Source: Paracoccus sp. MBLB3053 (lineage in GTDB: Bacteria > Pseudomonadota > Alphaproteobacteria > Rhodobacterales > Rhodobacteraceae). Taken from it: DNA of 64,000 bases. Shown here one piece after another: positions 7,795-16,455 of this stretch. The position numbers and the translations under genes were made by a program. A model generated the notes under the pieces. The model ran no database searches, was not told the origin of the DNA, and worked only from the letters and a program-made list of their open reading frames with translations. Each line of letters starts with the position of its first letter. The stretch's first letter is position 1. Where the stretch lies: the NCBI RefSeq assembly GCF_031822435.1, contig NZ_JAVQLW010000004.1, positions 124,001 to 188,000 of the forward strand, in the 5' to 3' direction.

Positions 7795-8211
7795 ATGGAC
7801 GCCCATTTGGACGCCTCATCCGGTGGCCTGGCGACCCGGCTGGATGTTCTCATGGGGCCCAGTGGTCGGCTTCAACGCTCGGAGCCGGAACGTGCTCGGA
7901 TTGCCGCGGAAAGCCTGATGCCCGGTGTGAGAGTCGTCGACCTCGCCCGTAAGCATGGCACGACGCGCTGGCAAATCTACAATTGGCGCAAGAAGCTGCA
8001 GTCGGGTGAGTTGGCCTTGCCCGAGAGCGTGGCGGCCTTGCCGGTATTCGCCGAACTCCTGGTCGAGATGGCCCCAGCGGAGGCATCGGTGCCGCTCGCG
8101 CCCGCGGAAATCGAGATAGTCGTTGGCGATGTCGTGATCCGCTCCGGCGTCAGAACTGATGAGCAGCATCTGACACTGGTCATTCGTGCCGCGCGGGCCT
8201 CGGCACCATGA
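7795..8211 (+). CDS. tnpA: IS66 accessory protein TnpA (HTH)
   Basis: 138 residues from the ATG at 7795; a TTG 33 nt earlier is possible but less likely. It has the IS66 Orf1 pattern: a helix-turn-helix DLARKHGTTRWQIYNWRKKLQSGEL in the middle and a conserved C-terminal part ending HLTLVIRAARAS. It is needed for IS66 transposition, probably for DNA binding. It overlaps tnpB by 4 nt (ATGA). Confidence 0.9.
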   Translation: MDAHLDASSGGLATRLDVLMGPSGRLQRSEPERARIAAESLMPGVRVVDLARKHGTTRWQIYNWRKKLQSGELALPESVAALPVFAELLVEMAPAEASVPLAPAEIEIVVGDVVIRSGVRTDEQHLTLVIRAARASAP

Positions 8212-8564
8212 TGCTCGGCCAAGGGGGCTCGCTGAAGGTCTTTGTCGCAACGCGACCGATCGATTTTCGCAAAGGCATTGATGGCTTGGCACTGGCGGTC
8301 CAGGAGATGTTTGGGCTGGATCCGTTCTGCGGCGCCATCTTCGTCTTCCGCTCAAAACGGGCGGATCGGATCAAGCTGCTGGTTTGGGACCAGACCGGTA
8401 TGGTCCTGGTCCACAAGCGTCTGGAGGCGGGCAAGTTCGTGTGGCCGCAGGTGCGAGACGGGGTGATGAGAATATCGTCCGCGCAGTTGGCGGCTCTGTT
8501 CGAAGGGGTGGACTGGCGATTGGTCCGCCCCGAGCGGACACGCCGTCCTCTGGCGGCAGGATGA
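8208..8564 (+). CDS. tnpB: IS66 accessory protein TnpB
   Basis: 118 residues. Matches the IS66 Orf2 family: VFVATRPIDFRKGIDGLA near the start, then FCGAIFVFRSKRADRIKLLVWD, GMVLVHKRLEAGKF and the C-terminal LFEGVDWRLV. The family has no known enzymatic role but is required for transposition. It overlaps tnpA and is followed after 67 nt by tnpC. Confidence 0.93.
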   Translation: MMLGQGGSLKVFVATRPIDFRKGIDGLALAVQEMFGLDPFCGAIFVFRSKRADRIKLLVWDQTGMVLVHKRLEAGKFVWPQVRDGVMRISSAQLAALFEGVDWRLVRPERTRRPLAAG

Positions 8565-8631
8565 TCGCGGCGAACAATGGAAATACCTGTTTTTGCTGGC
8601 AGGAAATGGTGATCCATGATTCAATTCGAGC

Positions 8632-10197
8632 ATGGAATCCAAGGCGGCCGAGATCGAGAATGCCATTCTGAAAGCTCGCTTGGCGGATGTCGAAGCGGTG
8701 TTGGCAGAGATGCAGGAGGCCTATCGTCGGCTGGAAGACATCCTGCGCACTGTGCAACGCGAACAATTCGGCAAGCGCTCCGAGAAGCTGTCCCCCGACC
8801 AGTTCAACCTTCCGTTGGAAGATGCCGAACTGGCTCAGGGCGTATTTGACGCCGCACAGGACAAGGCCGAGGCGGCAATGCGAGAGCTGGGCAAGGAAAT
8901 GCCGCGCCGGGCGCAACGCAATCGCGGTCATTTGCCGCTGCATTTCCCCCGGGTCGAGCGGATCATCGAGCCGGCAAGCATCCTGTGCCCCTGCGGCTGT
9001 GGCGAGATGGCCCGGATCGGAGAGGATCTCTCCGAGCGCCTGGACGTGATCCCCGCGCAATTCCGGGTGCTGCTGACGCGGCGGCCCAAATACGCGTGTC
9101 GTCGCTGCTCTCAAATCGTGGCGCAGGCGCCTGCTCCCGAGCATGTGGTGCCGGGTGGGCTGCCCACCGAATTGCTGATCGCCTCGATCATCGTTTCGAA
9201 GTTCGGTGACCACCTTCCGTTCTATCGACAGGCCGAGATCTTCCAACGGCAAGGGATCAAGCTGGATCGTGGCACGCTCGGCAACTGGGTCGGGCGCGCG
9301 TGTTTCCACCTGATACCTGTCATCGATCACATGCGGGCTCATCTGCGAAAGGCGGATCGCATCTTCGTTGACGAGACACGTGCGCCGGTGCTGGACCCGG
9401 GCCGCAAAACCACGAAAAGCGGCTATTTCTGGGCCGTCGTGTCTGACGACCGCGGACATGGAGGTGTGGGTCCGCCCATCGTGCTGTTCCATTACGCGCC
9501 AGGCCGGGGCCAAGAGCATCCGCTGAAATTCCTCGCCGGATACCGCGGTCGGTTCCTGCAATGCGATGCCTATCAGGCTTACAACGCGATGCCCGAGATC
9601 CCGCGTGACAGCGGCCCGTGGCAGTTGGTCTATTGCTGGACCCACGTCCGCCGTCGCTTCGTGAAGCGCTTCGAGAACGACCGCTCACCCATTGCCCAGG
9701 AGATGCTGCGCCAGATTGCGCTGCTCTATCAGGTCGAAAAGATGGTTCGGGGCAAGGAGCCTGCGCTACGTCTGACCGCGCGGCGTGAGCACGCCGCCCC
9801 GATCATCGCAGCACTCAAACCGTGGCTGGAGGCCAAGCTCTCCCACATTCCGCAGAAGTCCCAACTCGCCGAGGATATTCGCTACACGCTGGCACATTGG
9901 TCCGGCCTGATCCGCTTCCTCGACGATGGCACGCTCGAACTGGACACCAACCCTGTTGAAAATCAGATCCGCCCCATAGCCCTTACCAGAAAGAACGCAC
10001 TTTTTGCCGGCAATGAGATCGGCGCCGAAAACTGGGCGATGCTGGCCTCGCTGATCGCCACCTGCAAGATGTCCGGCGTGAACCCGGTCGACTATATCGC
10101 CAACACGCTTCGCTCTATCCTCGACGGCCATCCAAAGTCCCGGATCGAGGACCTCATGCCTTGGCGTTTCAATCAGCCGTCAAGCCTCGCAGCGTAG
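8632..10197 (+). CDS. tnpC: IS66 transposase TnpC (DDE)
   Basis: 521 residues, full length for the family. In order: a coiled-coil N-terminus with the leucine-rich LEDILRTVQREQFGKRSEKL box; a zinc-finger-like region with CPCGCGEM and CRRC; the DDE catalytic core with Asp in IFVDETRAP, Asp in LQCDAYQAYN, and Glu in the NPVENQIRPIALTRKN box; and the C-terminal IS66_C segment MLASLIATCKMSGVNPVDYI. No frameshift or stop is visible. The right terminus follows 14 nt after the stop. Confidence 0.95.
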   Translation: MESKAAEIENAILKARLADVEAVLAEMQEAYRRLEDILRTVQREQFGKRSEKLSPDQFNLPLEDAELAQGVFDAAQDKAEAAMRELGKEMPRRAQRNRGHLPLHFPRVERIIEPASILCPCGCGEMARIGEDLSERLDVIPAQFRVLLTRRPKYACRRCSQIVAQAPAPEHVVPGGLPTELLIASIIVSKFGDHLPFYRQAEIFQRQGIKLDRGTLGNWVGRACFHLIPVIDHMRAHLRKADRIFVDETRAPVLDPGRKTTKSGYFWAVVSDDRGHGGVGPPIVLFHYAPGRGQEHPLKFLAGYRGRFLQCDAYQAYNAMPEIPRDSGPWQLVYCWTHVRRRFVKRFENDRSPIAQEMLRQIALLYQVEKMVRGKEPALRLTARREHAAPIIAALKPWLEAKLSHIPQKSQLAEDIRYTLAHWSGLIRFLDDGTLELDTNPVENQIRPIALTRKNALFAGNEIGAENWAMLASLIATCKMSGVNPVDYIANTLRSILDGHPKSRIEDLMPWRFNQPSSLAA

Positions 10198-10217
10198 GGT
10201 AACGAGGTCGCGCTTAC

Positions 10218-10225
10218 GAAGAGTG
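10218..10225. repeat. IS66 target-site duplication, right copy
   Basis: GAAGAGTG immediately after the right terminus; identical to 7683-7690. Confidence 0.93.
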
Positions 10226-10284
10226 CCCGGATGCAATCTGATCAACGCTCCGATAGGCAGCGTTCTCGCGTTTGGGAAAGTGAC

Positions 10285-11109
10285 ATGGCGAATTGGTTCA
10301 TAACTGGCATTTCTCGCGGTCTGGGCTTGGCATTGGCAAAGGCGCTCTTGGCCGAGGGGCATCATGTCGTTGGAACTGTGAGAACTGGCCTACCGCAAGT
10401 TGGGCCATCCGCCGGAACGCTCCGCGTTCTGACTGCAGATATGGCTGATGGAACCAGTGTCGAAGCTGCCGTTCATGCGGCTTTTCGCGAGTTGGGCCGG
10501 ATTGATGTCGTCGTCAATAATGCCGGATACGGGCTTCTAGGTGCCGTCGAAACCTCGACCGAGGACGAGTTGCGCAACCTCTTCGAGGTGGATGTGTTCG
10601 CGCCAATCCGTGTCGCACGCGTGGCTCTACCCTATTTGCGCGCGCAGAGCTCCGGCCATATCATCAACATCACTTCAATCGCGGGGCGCGCACCTGGACC
10701 GGGCATCGCGCTTTACGCCGCCGCGAAGCATGCGATGGAAGGGTTTTCGATTTCGCTGGCTCAGGAGGTTGCGCCGCTTGGCATTCGGGTAACCGCTGTG
10801 GCCCCGGGCCAGTTCAGAACCGATTTCCTGGCAGATAGCTCGATCAGTATCAGCGCTAAGGAGGATCCCGCCTATGGCCCGAGTGTCGGTGCGACACTTT
10901 CGGCCTTGTCGCAGATCAACCAGAATCAATTGGGCGACCCGGAACTGGCCGCAGCCGCAATCCTCGCGATGGCCAATGCCGAGATCCCGCCCGTGCGCCT
11001 TTTGCTCGGTAGCGATGCGGCGAAACGCGCCCGCGCCAGAACTGACGCGGACACTAAGGACATGGATCTATGGTCCGATCTCACGGCCAGCACGGATTTT
11101 GCGTCGTAA
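10285..11109 (+). CDS. classical SDR family oxidoreductase
   Basis: 274 residues from the ATG at 10285 (GGGAAAG about 7 nt upstream; an upstream ATG at 10231 would add an unrelated N-terminus). The nucleotide-binding motif is TGISRGLG (residues 6-13), the structural motif NNAGYG near 80 and the catalytic YxxxK is YAAAKHAMEGF near 148. The Arg just after the glycine motif and VRTG after strand 2 suggest NADP preference. The substrate is unknown. The IS66 insertion ends 59 bp upstream, so its original promoter may be disrupted or replaced. Confidence 0.88.
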   Translation: MANWFITGISRGLGLALAKALLAEGHHVVGTVRTGLPQVGPSAGTLRVLTADMADGTSVEAAVHAAFRELGRIDVVVNNAGYGLLGAVETSTEDELRNLFEVDVFAPIRVARVALPYLRAQSSGHIINITSIAGRAPGPGIALYAAAKHAMEGFSISLAQEVAPLGIRVTAVAPGQFRTDFLADSSISISAKEDPAYGPSVGATLSALSQINQNQLGDPELAAAAILAMANAEIPPVRLLLGSDAAKRARARTDADTKDMDLWSDLTASTDFAS

Positions 11110-11134
11110 CGCCAACTCGCGGATATCGGCTCGA

Positions 11135-11460
11135 TCAGAGCCACTCGTCGGGCAGGCCACGCACAACCTCCGCGATCTCTTGTTTTGCCGCGTCGCAGAC
11201 CGGCAGGATCGGGCGCGGCGGCAGGACGTGACAAAGGTCCAGTCGCGCCGCCATTTCATGGACGACGCGGTAGCTGGTATATTTGCGGAACAGATCCCAG
11301 ATCGGCTGTAGATCGTGGTTGATCCTGAGGGCTTCTCCCATATCGCCACTTTGCGCCGCTCGGACGAGTTGCAGGCAAGGCTTAGGCATCGTGCCGCCAA
11401 GAACGCTATACCAAGCACTTGCGCCCGCGATCATGGCCTCGGTGTTTTTGCGTGGCAGCG
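11135..11460 (-). pseudogene. remnant of a DapA/NanA-family (dihydrodipicolinate synthase-like) gene
   Basis: The translated minus strand matches only the C-terminal third of DHDPS-family aldolases/hydratases: AMIAGASAWYSVLGGTMPKP, then LVRAAQSGDMGEAL..., and the closing helix PVCDAAKQEIAEVVRGLPDEW. The N-terminal barrel, including the catalytic Lys and Tyr, is absent. The sequence upstream of about 11460 is unrelated and leads into the RTX gene promoter. It looks like the surviving 3' end of a deleted gene. Confidence 0.55.
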
Positions 11461-11620
11461 CAGCGCCGATCCCTTGCGAAGGCGATACCGGTGGGATGGC
11501 CCGATTGAGGATGCTCCCGCGGAACCCTGACATTTATTTTGAACCGTTTTTCCTCCCGAGCCGACTACGCCATGAACCCGACGCCTGTCGGGGGATGAAA
11601 CCAGTTTTGGAGGATTTGAC

Positions 11621-14600
11621 ATGGCAACCGACCCGAACAATCCGACTCTCGTGCCCCTGACCGAAGTCTTGGCATTGGCGGCGCCCGAAGTTTTATTCAA
11701 CGGCATCAGGATCGACGGCACGCGGCGCGCTGACCAGATCGAAGGCACATTGCTCAATGACGTGCTTTCAGGCGCTGCCGGAAATGACCAGATCACTGGC
11801 GGCGCGGGCGATGACATCATCAATGGCGGTAATGGCAAGGACACACTGCGCGGCGGCGATGGCAATGATTTCGTCGATGGCGGCGCCGGCGATGACGCGA
11901 TCTTTGGGGGCAATGGCAATGACTTGCTGACCGGAGGCCTCGGCGCGGACACGATCCTGGGCGATGGCGGCGACGACTTGATCGAAGGCGGTGCCGGTGC
12001 CGACAGCCTGAATGGCGGCGACGGTATCGACACGCTCGTCTATGCCGGGTCTGGGGCCGGGGTGTCGGTGAATCTTGCGCTTTCCACTGCCAGCGGCGGC
12101 GATGCCACGGGCGACCGGTTCGAGCGGTTCGAGAACATTGTGGGTTCCGGCTTTGCCGACACATTGATCGGCAATTCCGGCGCCAACGAGATCCACGGCG
12201 AGGCGGGCGATGACGTCATCCAACGGGGCGGCGGGCGGGATCGCCTGTTTGGCGAGGCGGGCGACGACCTGTTCGAGGTCGATACCAACCAAAACGATGC
12301 CGGTGTGGTCTATGACGGTGGCGAGGGGGTGGACACGATCCGCGTCTCGGGGGTCGGCAATACCGAGACATTCAGCGACGACCAGATCACCGGGATAGAA
12401 CGGCTGGAGGTAGATGCGTCAGTCAATCGCACCCTCCGCTTCCTTGCCGATCAGGTACAGTTCGACAGCATCGAGATCTCATCCGTCGCGGAATTTCGCC
12501 CGACCGCGATCACCTTCGAGGTCACCATGGGGACAGCCAACCTGCTGGACATGTCCGACATCGATATCACCGGCGCATTGCCCTCGGACTCATTCCTGGT
12601 GCTGGGCGACAATGACGCCGAAACGATCATCGGATCAAAGATCGCGGACCGGATCGGCGGTCGCGGCGCCAATGATACGATCCTGGGCGGGACGGGCAAC
12701 GACACCATCTTTGGCGATGACGGCAACGACTTCATCGAAGGCGGCATGGGGGCCGATGACCTCTATGGCGGCAACGGAAACGACATCGTGTCCTATGCCG
12801 GATCGGCCAGCGCGGTCACCGTGAACCTTGCCACCGGCTTTGCCGCTGGCGGCGACGCCACCGGCGACCGGTTCCAGAGCATCGAGAACCTGACCGGCTC
12901 GCAGCATGACGACCTGCTGGCGGGGACGCGGGGGGTCAACCTGATCCGTGGCGGTGCAGGCAATGACGTCATCGCCGGAACGGGCGGGGCCGACCAGCTC
13001 TTCGGCGAAGCCGGGGCCGATGTCTTCGAGGTTGACGACGGCCTCGACAATCGCGGTACCAGTTTTGACGGCGGCACTGGGCTGGACACGATCCGGCTGG
13101 CCGGGGCCGGCGGTTTCGAGGGGTTCGACCAGACCCGGATCACTTCAGTCGAGCAATTCGTGGTCGATGCCTCACAATCGCGGACCATGCGTTTCCTTGC
13201 CGAGCAGTTCACCTTCGACGAGGTTGTGTTCGAGGGGTCGGAAACCCGCTCGACCGGGATCAGAACCGAGGTCATCATGGGCGCGGCCACCAGCCTGGAT
13301 CTGGATCGGGTCGAATTCAGCGGCATCACGTCCGCGGATGTGATCCAAGTCATCGGCGATGGCGATGCCGAAACCGTGCTGGGTTCAGGCCATGCCGACC
13401 GCGTCGCGGGCAATGACGGGGCCGATCGCGTCAATACGCGCGGCGGCGATGACATCATCTCGGGCGGGAACGGCAATGACACGCTGAACGGCGGCGATGG
13501 CAATGACCAGATCAATGGCGACAATGGCAATGACAGCCTGATCGGCGGCAAGGGCGCAGATGTCTTGCGCGGTGGCGACGGCAATGACCTGCTTGAGGGA
13601 GGTGCCGGCGCGGATGTGATCGACGGGGCGAACGGCAATGACGTGGTCAGCTACAGCGCCTCGAATGCCGGTGTCCAGGTCAACCTTTCGGCGCGGACTG
13701 CAAGCGGCGGCCATGCCACGGGTGATACGCTGAGTGGCATCGACGGGATCATCGGCTCGCGCCATGGCGACATGCTGACAGGCTACAATGGCGCAAACCT
13801 GATCGAGGGCGGCAGGGGCAACGACACCATCGCCGGAAACGATGGCAGCGACATCCTGCGCGGAGGAGACGGGCAGGATCTGTTTCTGGTCAATACGCAG
13901 CACGGCAATGCGGGCGTCACATTTGACGGCGGTGCCGGATTGGACAGTATCCGGCTTTCCGGGAACGGCAATATCGAGAACTTCACCAATGACACGCTGA
14001 TCTCGGTCGAAACCATAGAATATGACAGCACGCTGGACCGCCGGGTCCAGTTCAGCGCAAGCCAGTTCGACACGATCCAGACCATCTCGGTGGACACGAG
14101 TGACCGGACGACGACCATGCGGACCGAGGTTTTCCTTGGCAATGCCGCAGAGGCCGATCTGTCGGACATTGCCTTCGTCAACACCGCGACGAACGACCAC
14201 GTGGTCATCGTCGGAAATGGCCAGTCCAACACGATCACCGGCTCGAACATCGCGGACGAGATCCGTGGCGGCAATGGCCACGATATCCTGAAGGGGGGCG
14301 ATGGCAATGACACGATCCTTGGCGGCGACGGCGGCGACGTGATCGAGGGCGGCGCGGGCGCGGATCTCCTGGATGGCGGCAATAACGAGGATATCGTCAG
14401 CTACGCCTCGTCGGACGCGGCAGTCAGCGTCAATCTGAGCACCCGCGTGGTCAGCGGCGGCCATGCCGAGGGCGACATCATCCGCAACCTGGACGGGGTG
14501 TACGGTTCGGTCCACGACGATGTTCTGGTCGGCGATGGGCGGGGCAACGTCTTTGACGGCGGTGCGGGCGATGACACGATCAACTCCGGGGTTGGGGGTG

Positions 14601-14923
14601 ATCGCGTGACGGGCGGCACTGGCAATGACGTCATCGATCTGGGCTTGGATGGCGACCGCGATGTCTTTGTCTTCAACCTCGGCGACGCGGCCGATCTGGT
14701 CACCGGGTTTCAGGACGGGCGAGACCGGGTCGAATTGGACACAGACCTGTTCGCAGGCAATGCGGATATCCAGGACGGGCGCGACGTGGTCGAAACCTTC
14801 GGAACCTTCAGCGCGGATGGCACGACGCTGGTGCTGGATTTCGGCGCGGAAGATGTTTTAACGCTGGTCGATGCAGGTGGCTTCAACACCGCCGGTTTCG
14901 GTGCAGATCTGCTGTTGGTCTAA
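11621..14923 (+). CDS. large secreted RTX calcium-binding repeat protein
   Basis: 1100 residues, acidic and rich in Gly, Asp and Asn. Hemolysin-type nonapeptides (GGxGxDxxx) occur in clusters around residues 50-135, 335-390, 580-675 and 875-925. Between clusters there is a long repeated unit: a YAGSxxxVxVNL strand at about 140, 391, 678 and 928, then ATGDxFxxxENixGS, more RTX turns, FDGGxGLDTIRLSG and an RxxRFxAxQF segment at 269, 520 and 806. There is no N-terminal signal peptide, and the C-terminus is uncharged and hydrophobic (FGADLLLV), as in type I secretion substrates. GGAGG lies 7 nt before the ATG. No enzymatic domain is seen, so it may be a surface or biofilm protein. No type I exporter genes are in the window. 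Confidence 0.88.
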   Translation: MATDPNNPTLVPLTEVLALAAPEVLFNGIRIDGTRRADQIEGTLLNDVLSGAAGNDQITGGAGDDIINGGNGKDTLRGGDGNDFVDGGAGDDAIFGGNGNDLLTGGLGADTILGDGGDDLIEGGAGADSLNGGDGIDTLVYAGSGAGVSVNLALSTASGGDATGDRFERFENIVGSGFADTLIGNSGANEIHGEAGDDVIQRGGGRDRLFGEAGDDLFEVDTNQNDAGVVYDGGEGVDTIRVSGVGNTETFSDDQITGIERLEVDASVNRTLRFLADQVQFDSIEISSVAEFRPTAITFEVTMGTANLLDMSDIDITGALPSDSFLVLGDNDAETIIGSKIADRIGGRGANDTILGGTGNDTIFGDDGNDFIEGGMGADDLYGGNGNDIVSYAGSASAVTVNLATGFAAGGDATGDRFQSIENLTGSQHDDLLAGTRGVNLIRGGAGNDVIAGTGGADQLFGEAGADVFEVDDGLDNRGTSFDGGTGLDTIRLAGAGGFEGFDQTRITSVEQFVVDASQSRTMRFLAEQFTFDEVVFEGSETRSTGIRTEVIMGAATSLDLDRVEFSGITSADVIQVIGDGDAETVLGSGHADRVAGNDGADRVNTRGGDDIISGGNGNDTLNGGDGNDQINGDNGNDSLIGGKGADVLRGGDGNDLLEGGAGADVIDGANGNDVVSYSASNAGVQVNLSARTASGGHATGDTLSGIDGIIGSRHGDMLTGYNGANLIEGGRGNDTIAGNDGSDILRGGDGQDLFLVNTQHGNAGVTFDGGAGLDSIRLSGNGNIENFTNDTLISVETIEYDSTLDRRVQFSASQFDTIQTISVDTSDRTTTMRTEVFLGNAAEADLSDIAFVNTATNDHVVIVGNGQSNTITGSNIADEIRGGNGHDILKGGDGNDTILGGDGGDVIEGGAGADLLDGGNNEDIVSYASSDAAVSVNLSTRVVSGGHAEGDIIRNLDGVYGSVHDDVLVGDGRGNVFDGGAGDDTINSGVGGDRVTGGTGNDVIDLGLDGDRDVFVFNLGDAADLVTGFQDGRDRVELDTDLFAGNADIQDGRDVVETFGTFSADGTTLVLDFGAEDVLTLVDAGGFNTAGFGADLLLV

Positions 14924-14941
14924 GCGCGAAGACATGAGACA

Positions 14942-14963
14942 CGGCGGCCTATTCCGGCCGCCG
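14942..14963 (+). terminator. hairpin terminator of the RTX gene
   Basis: CGGCGGCC (14942-14949) and GGCCGCCG (14956-14963) form a perfect 8-bp stem with loop TATTCC, 19 nt after the stop codon, followed by CGTTT. Confidence 0.7.
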
Positions 14964-15461
14964 CGTTTGCGGTCTCAGTCCAACCGTAATCCGAAGCGAC
15001 AAGTTAACCCTTTCAACTTGTCATAGGTTGTTGGACCGGCCCTGCGGGCTTCAAGGCGAGGTTGGCCCCATTTGATGAGCAGGCCACCGGCTTTTCGAGG
15101 CCGGTTCGCGTTTGAGCCTCGACATTGCCGTCAGGCTGGTGGCCGTCCTGATCCAAGACATACGCGAAGGGCTAGTCGGCTGAGGCCACCTGTCTGCAAC
15201 ATAGTTAGAATTTCCGAGCCCGTTGTCGAAGCTCAGACCAAACGCCGCGAAAACAGCTAAATCAGGTCGCAAAAGCGCGGCCGGGACAGTGCAGACATTC
15301 GCTGCCGCAGCATACGAGTCCGTCCTTTTCTTACGGCTCACTCCTCCGTGTTTCGAGCCGTGTCGAATAAATCAGACAAGGCTCGAAATGCAGACGATAA
15401 GAGGGGGCGCTCATTTTGGGGGCAGGTTAGGAACCTTCGTCCTGTCCAGAACGGTGGTTAG
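14964..15461. other. intergenic gap
   Basis: About 500 bp between the RTX terminator and the 3' end of a LysR gene. It has one small GC hairpin (ACCGGC..GCCGGT near 15088-15106) and no coding frame that I can support. Confidence 0.4.
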
Positions 15462-16352
15462 TCATCCCCTAGCAAGCACCGAAAAATCGTAACCGCTGAT
15501 ATGGGCGCGGAACGCGGCCTGCGCGCTGGATTGGTTCTTCAGATTGGGGAACAGCAGCATCATTTCGTGGGGCGGAATCGTCCAGTCGGCCAGCAGGTTC
15601 ACAAGGCAGTTGGCCGCGAGGGCAGGCTGGCAGACATAGGCAGGCAAAAGGGCAATGCCGTTGCCGGCCACCGCGGATTGCAGCAGGAAGCCCATCGAAT
15701 CCGATATTGTCGCGGCAGGCGGGCGCACTGAGCAGCGCAAATCGCCGGCCTGAAAGACCCATTCCGGTTGGGCTTGCTGCAGCATGCACCGGTGCTGCAA
15801 CAGATCGTCGGGCTCGCGCAGCGGCGGCGCGGTTTCCAGATAACCGGGCGCTGCGACCAGCACCCGCCGGATCGAGGAGAGCCGTCGCAGGATCAGGTCC
15901 TGCCCCGTGACGGTCCCGACGCGAAAGGCAAAATCGATCCGCTCCCGGATGATGTCCAAAGGCTGGTTGGTGGCGATCAGCTCGACGTTGATCCGGGCAT
16001 AGCTCTGCGCGAAGTTCCGCAGGAAAACCGGCATGAAATGGCTGGCCGTCACTTCGGGACAGGTTATTCGCAGCACGCCCATCGGCTGCTCCTTGAGATG
16101 GCCCATGGCGATCGAGGCGGCCATGGCCTCAGCCCGAATGCGGCGGCAATGGTCCAGGTAGACCTGCCCGGCACTGGTCAGGCTGACATGTCGGGTCGAG
16201 CGGTTCAGCAGCCGCAAGCCCAGCCGCGCTTCCAACTGAGAGATGCGCTGGCTCACAGTGGATTTCGGCATTCCGAGGCGCAGTCCGGCTCGCGTGAAGC
16301 TGCCGGCCTCGGCGACCTCAGCCATCAAGATCATGTCGTCCGCACTGTCCAT
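15462..16352 (-). CDS. LysR-type transcriptional regulator
   Basis: 296 residues. N-terminal winged HTH: MILMAEVAEAGSFTRAGLRLGMPKSTVSQRISQLEARLGLRLLNR is the standard LTTR DNA-binding pattern (residues about 5-50), followed by a substrate-binding domain of the CrgA/AaeR-like type (LRITCPEVTASHFMPVFLRNFAQSYARINVEL). It is divergent from an EamA-family permease gene with a palindrome between them, so it probably controls that gene in response to an unknown ligand. Confidence 0.9.
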   Translation of the reverse strand: MDSADDMILMAEVAEAGSFTRAGLRLGMPKSTVSQRISQLEARLGLRLLNRSTRHVSLTSAGQVYLDHCRRIRAEAMAASIAMGHLKEQPMGVLRITCPEVTASHFMPVFLRNFAQSYARINVELIATNQPLDIIRERIDFAFRVGTVTGQDLILRRLSSIRRVLVAAPGYLETAPPLREPDDLLQHRCMLQQAQPEWVFQAGDLRCSVRPPAATISDSMGFLLQSAVAGNGIALLPAYVCQPALAANCLVNLLADWTIPPHEMMLLFPNLKNQSSAQAAFRAHISGYDFSVLARG

Positions 16353-16385
16353 CGCACCTCTCTGTCCGGAATATGGAACAGTATG

Positions 16386-16400
16386 TCCAGATTGTCTGGA
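16386..16400. promoter_or_regulatory. palindrome in LysR/EamA intergenic region
   Basis: TCCAGATTGTCTGGA has 6-bp inverted arms around TTG and lies between the divergent starts at 16352 and 16456. It is a plausible LysR operator by position and symmetry. Confidence 0.5.
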
Positions 16401-16455
16401 TTATAACAGACCCAGCCGCAATCTAATCTTTGCCTCGAATGACATGGAGGCAGAC

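Larger units (their letters stand above)
7691..10217 (+). mobile_element. intact IS66-family insertion sequence
   Basis: 2527 bp. The left end begins GTAAGCGC and the right end, read on the other strand, also begins GTAAGCGC, the characteristic IS66 terminus. The 8 bp outside both ends are identical (GAAGAGTG at 7683-7690 and 10218-10225), the expected IS66 target duplication. It holds the three-gene set tnpA, tnpB, tnpC, all with open frames. Intact ends, frames and duplication indicate a recent insertion, here between a methyltransferase gene and the SDR gene whose promoter region it occupies. Confidence 0.95.

Noticed and set aside
8371..9645. Long minus-strand open frame across the IS66 tnpB/tnpC genes
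   Set aside because: It is a shadow of the IS66 genes, whose plus-strand products match the family along their whole length; the minus frame has no recognisable protein features.
13385..14515. Long minus-strand open frame inside the RTX gene
   Set aside because: The repeated GC-rich codons of the RTX gene leave the opposite strand open by chance. The translation is a repetitive Ala/Val/Asp sequence without family signals.
11621..14923. RTX protein as a serralysin-type protease or lipase
   Set aside because: No HExxH zinc motif or lipase GxSxG motif is present; the chain is repeats from near residue 30 to the end.
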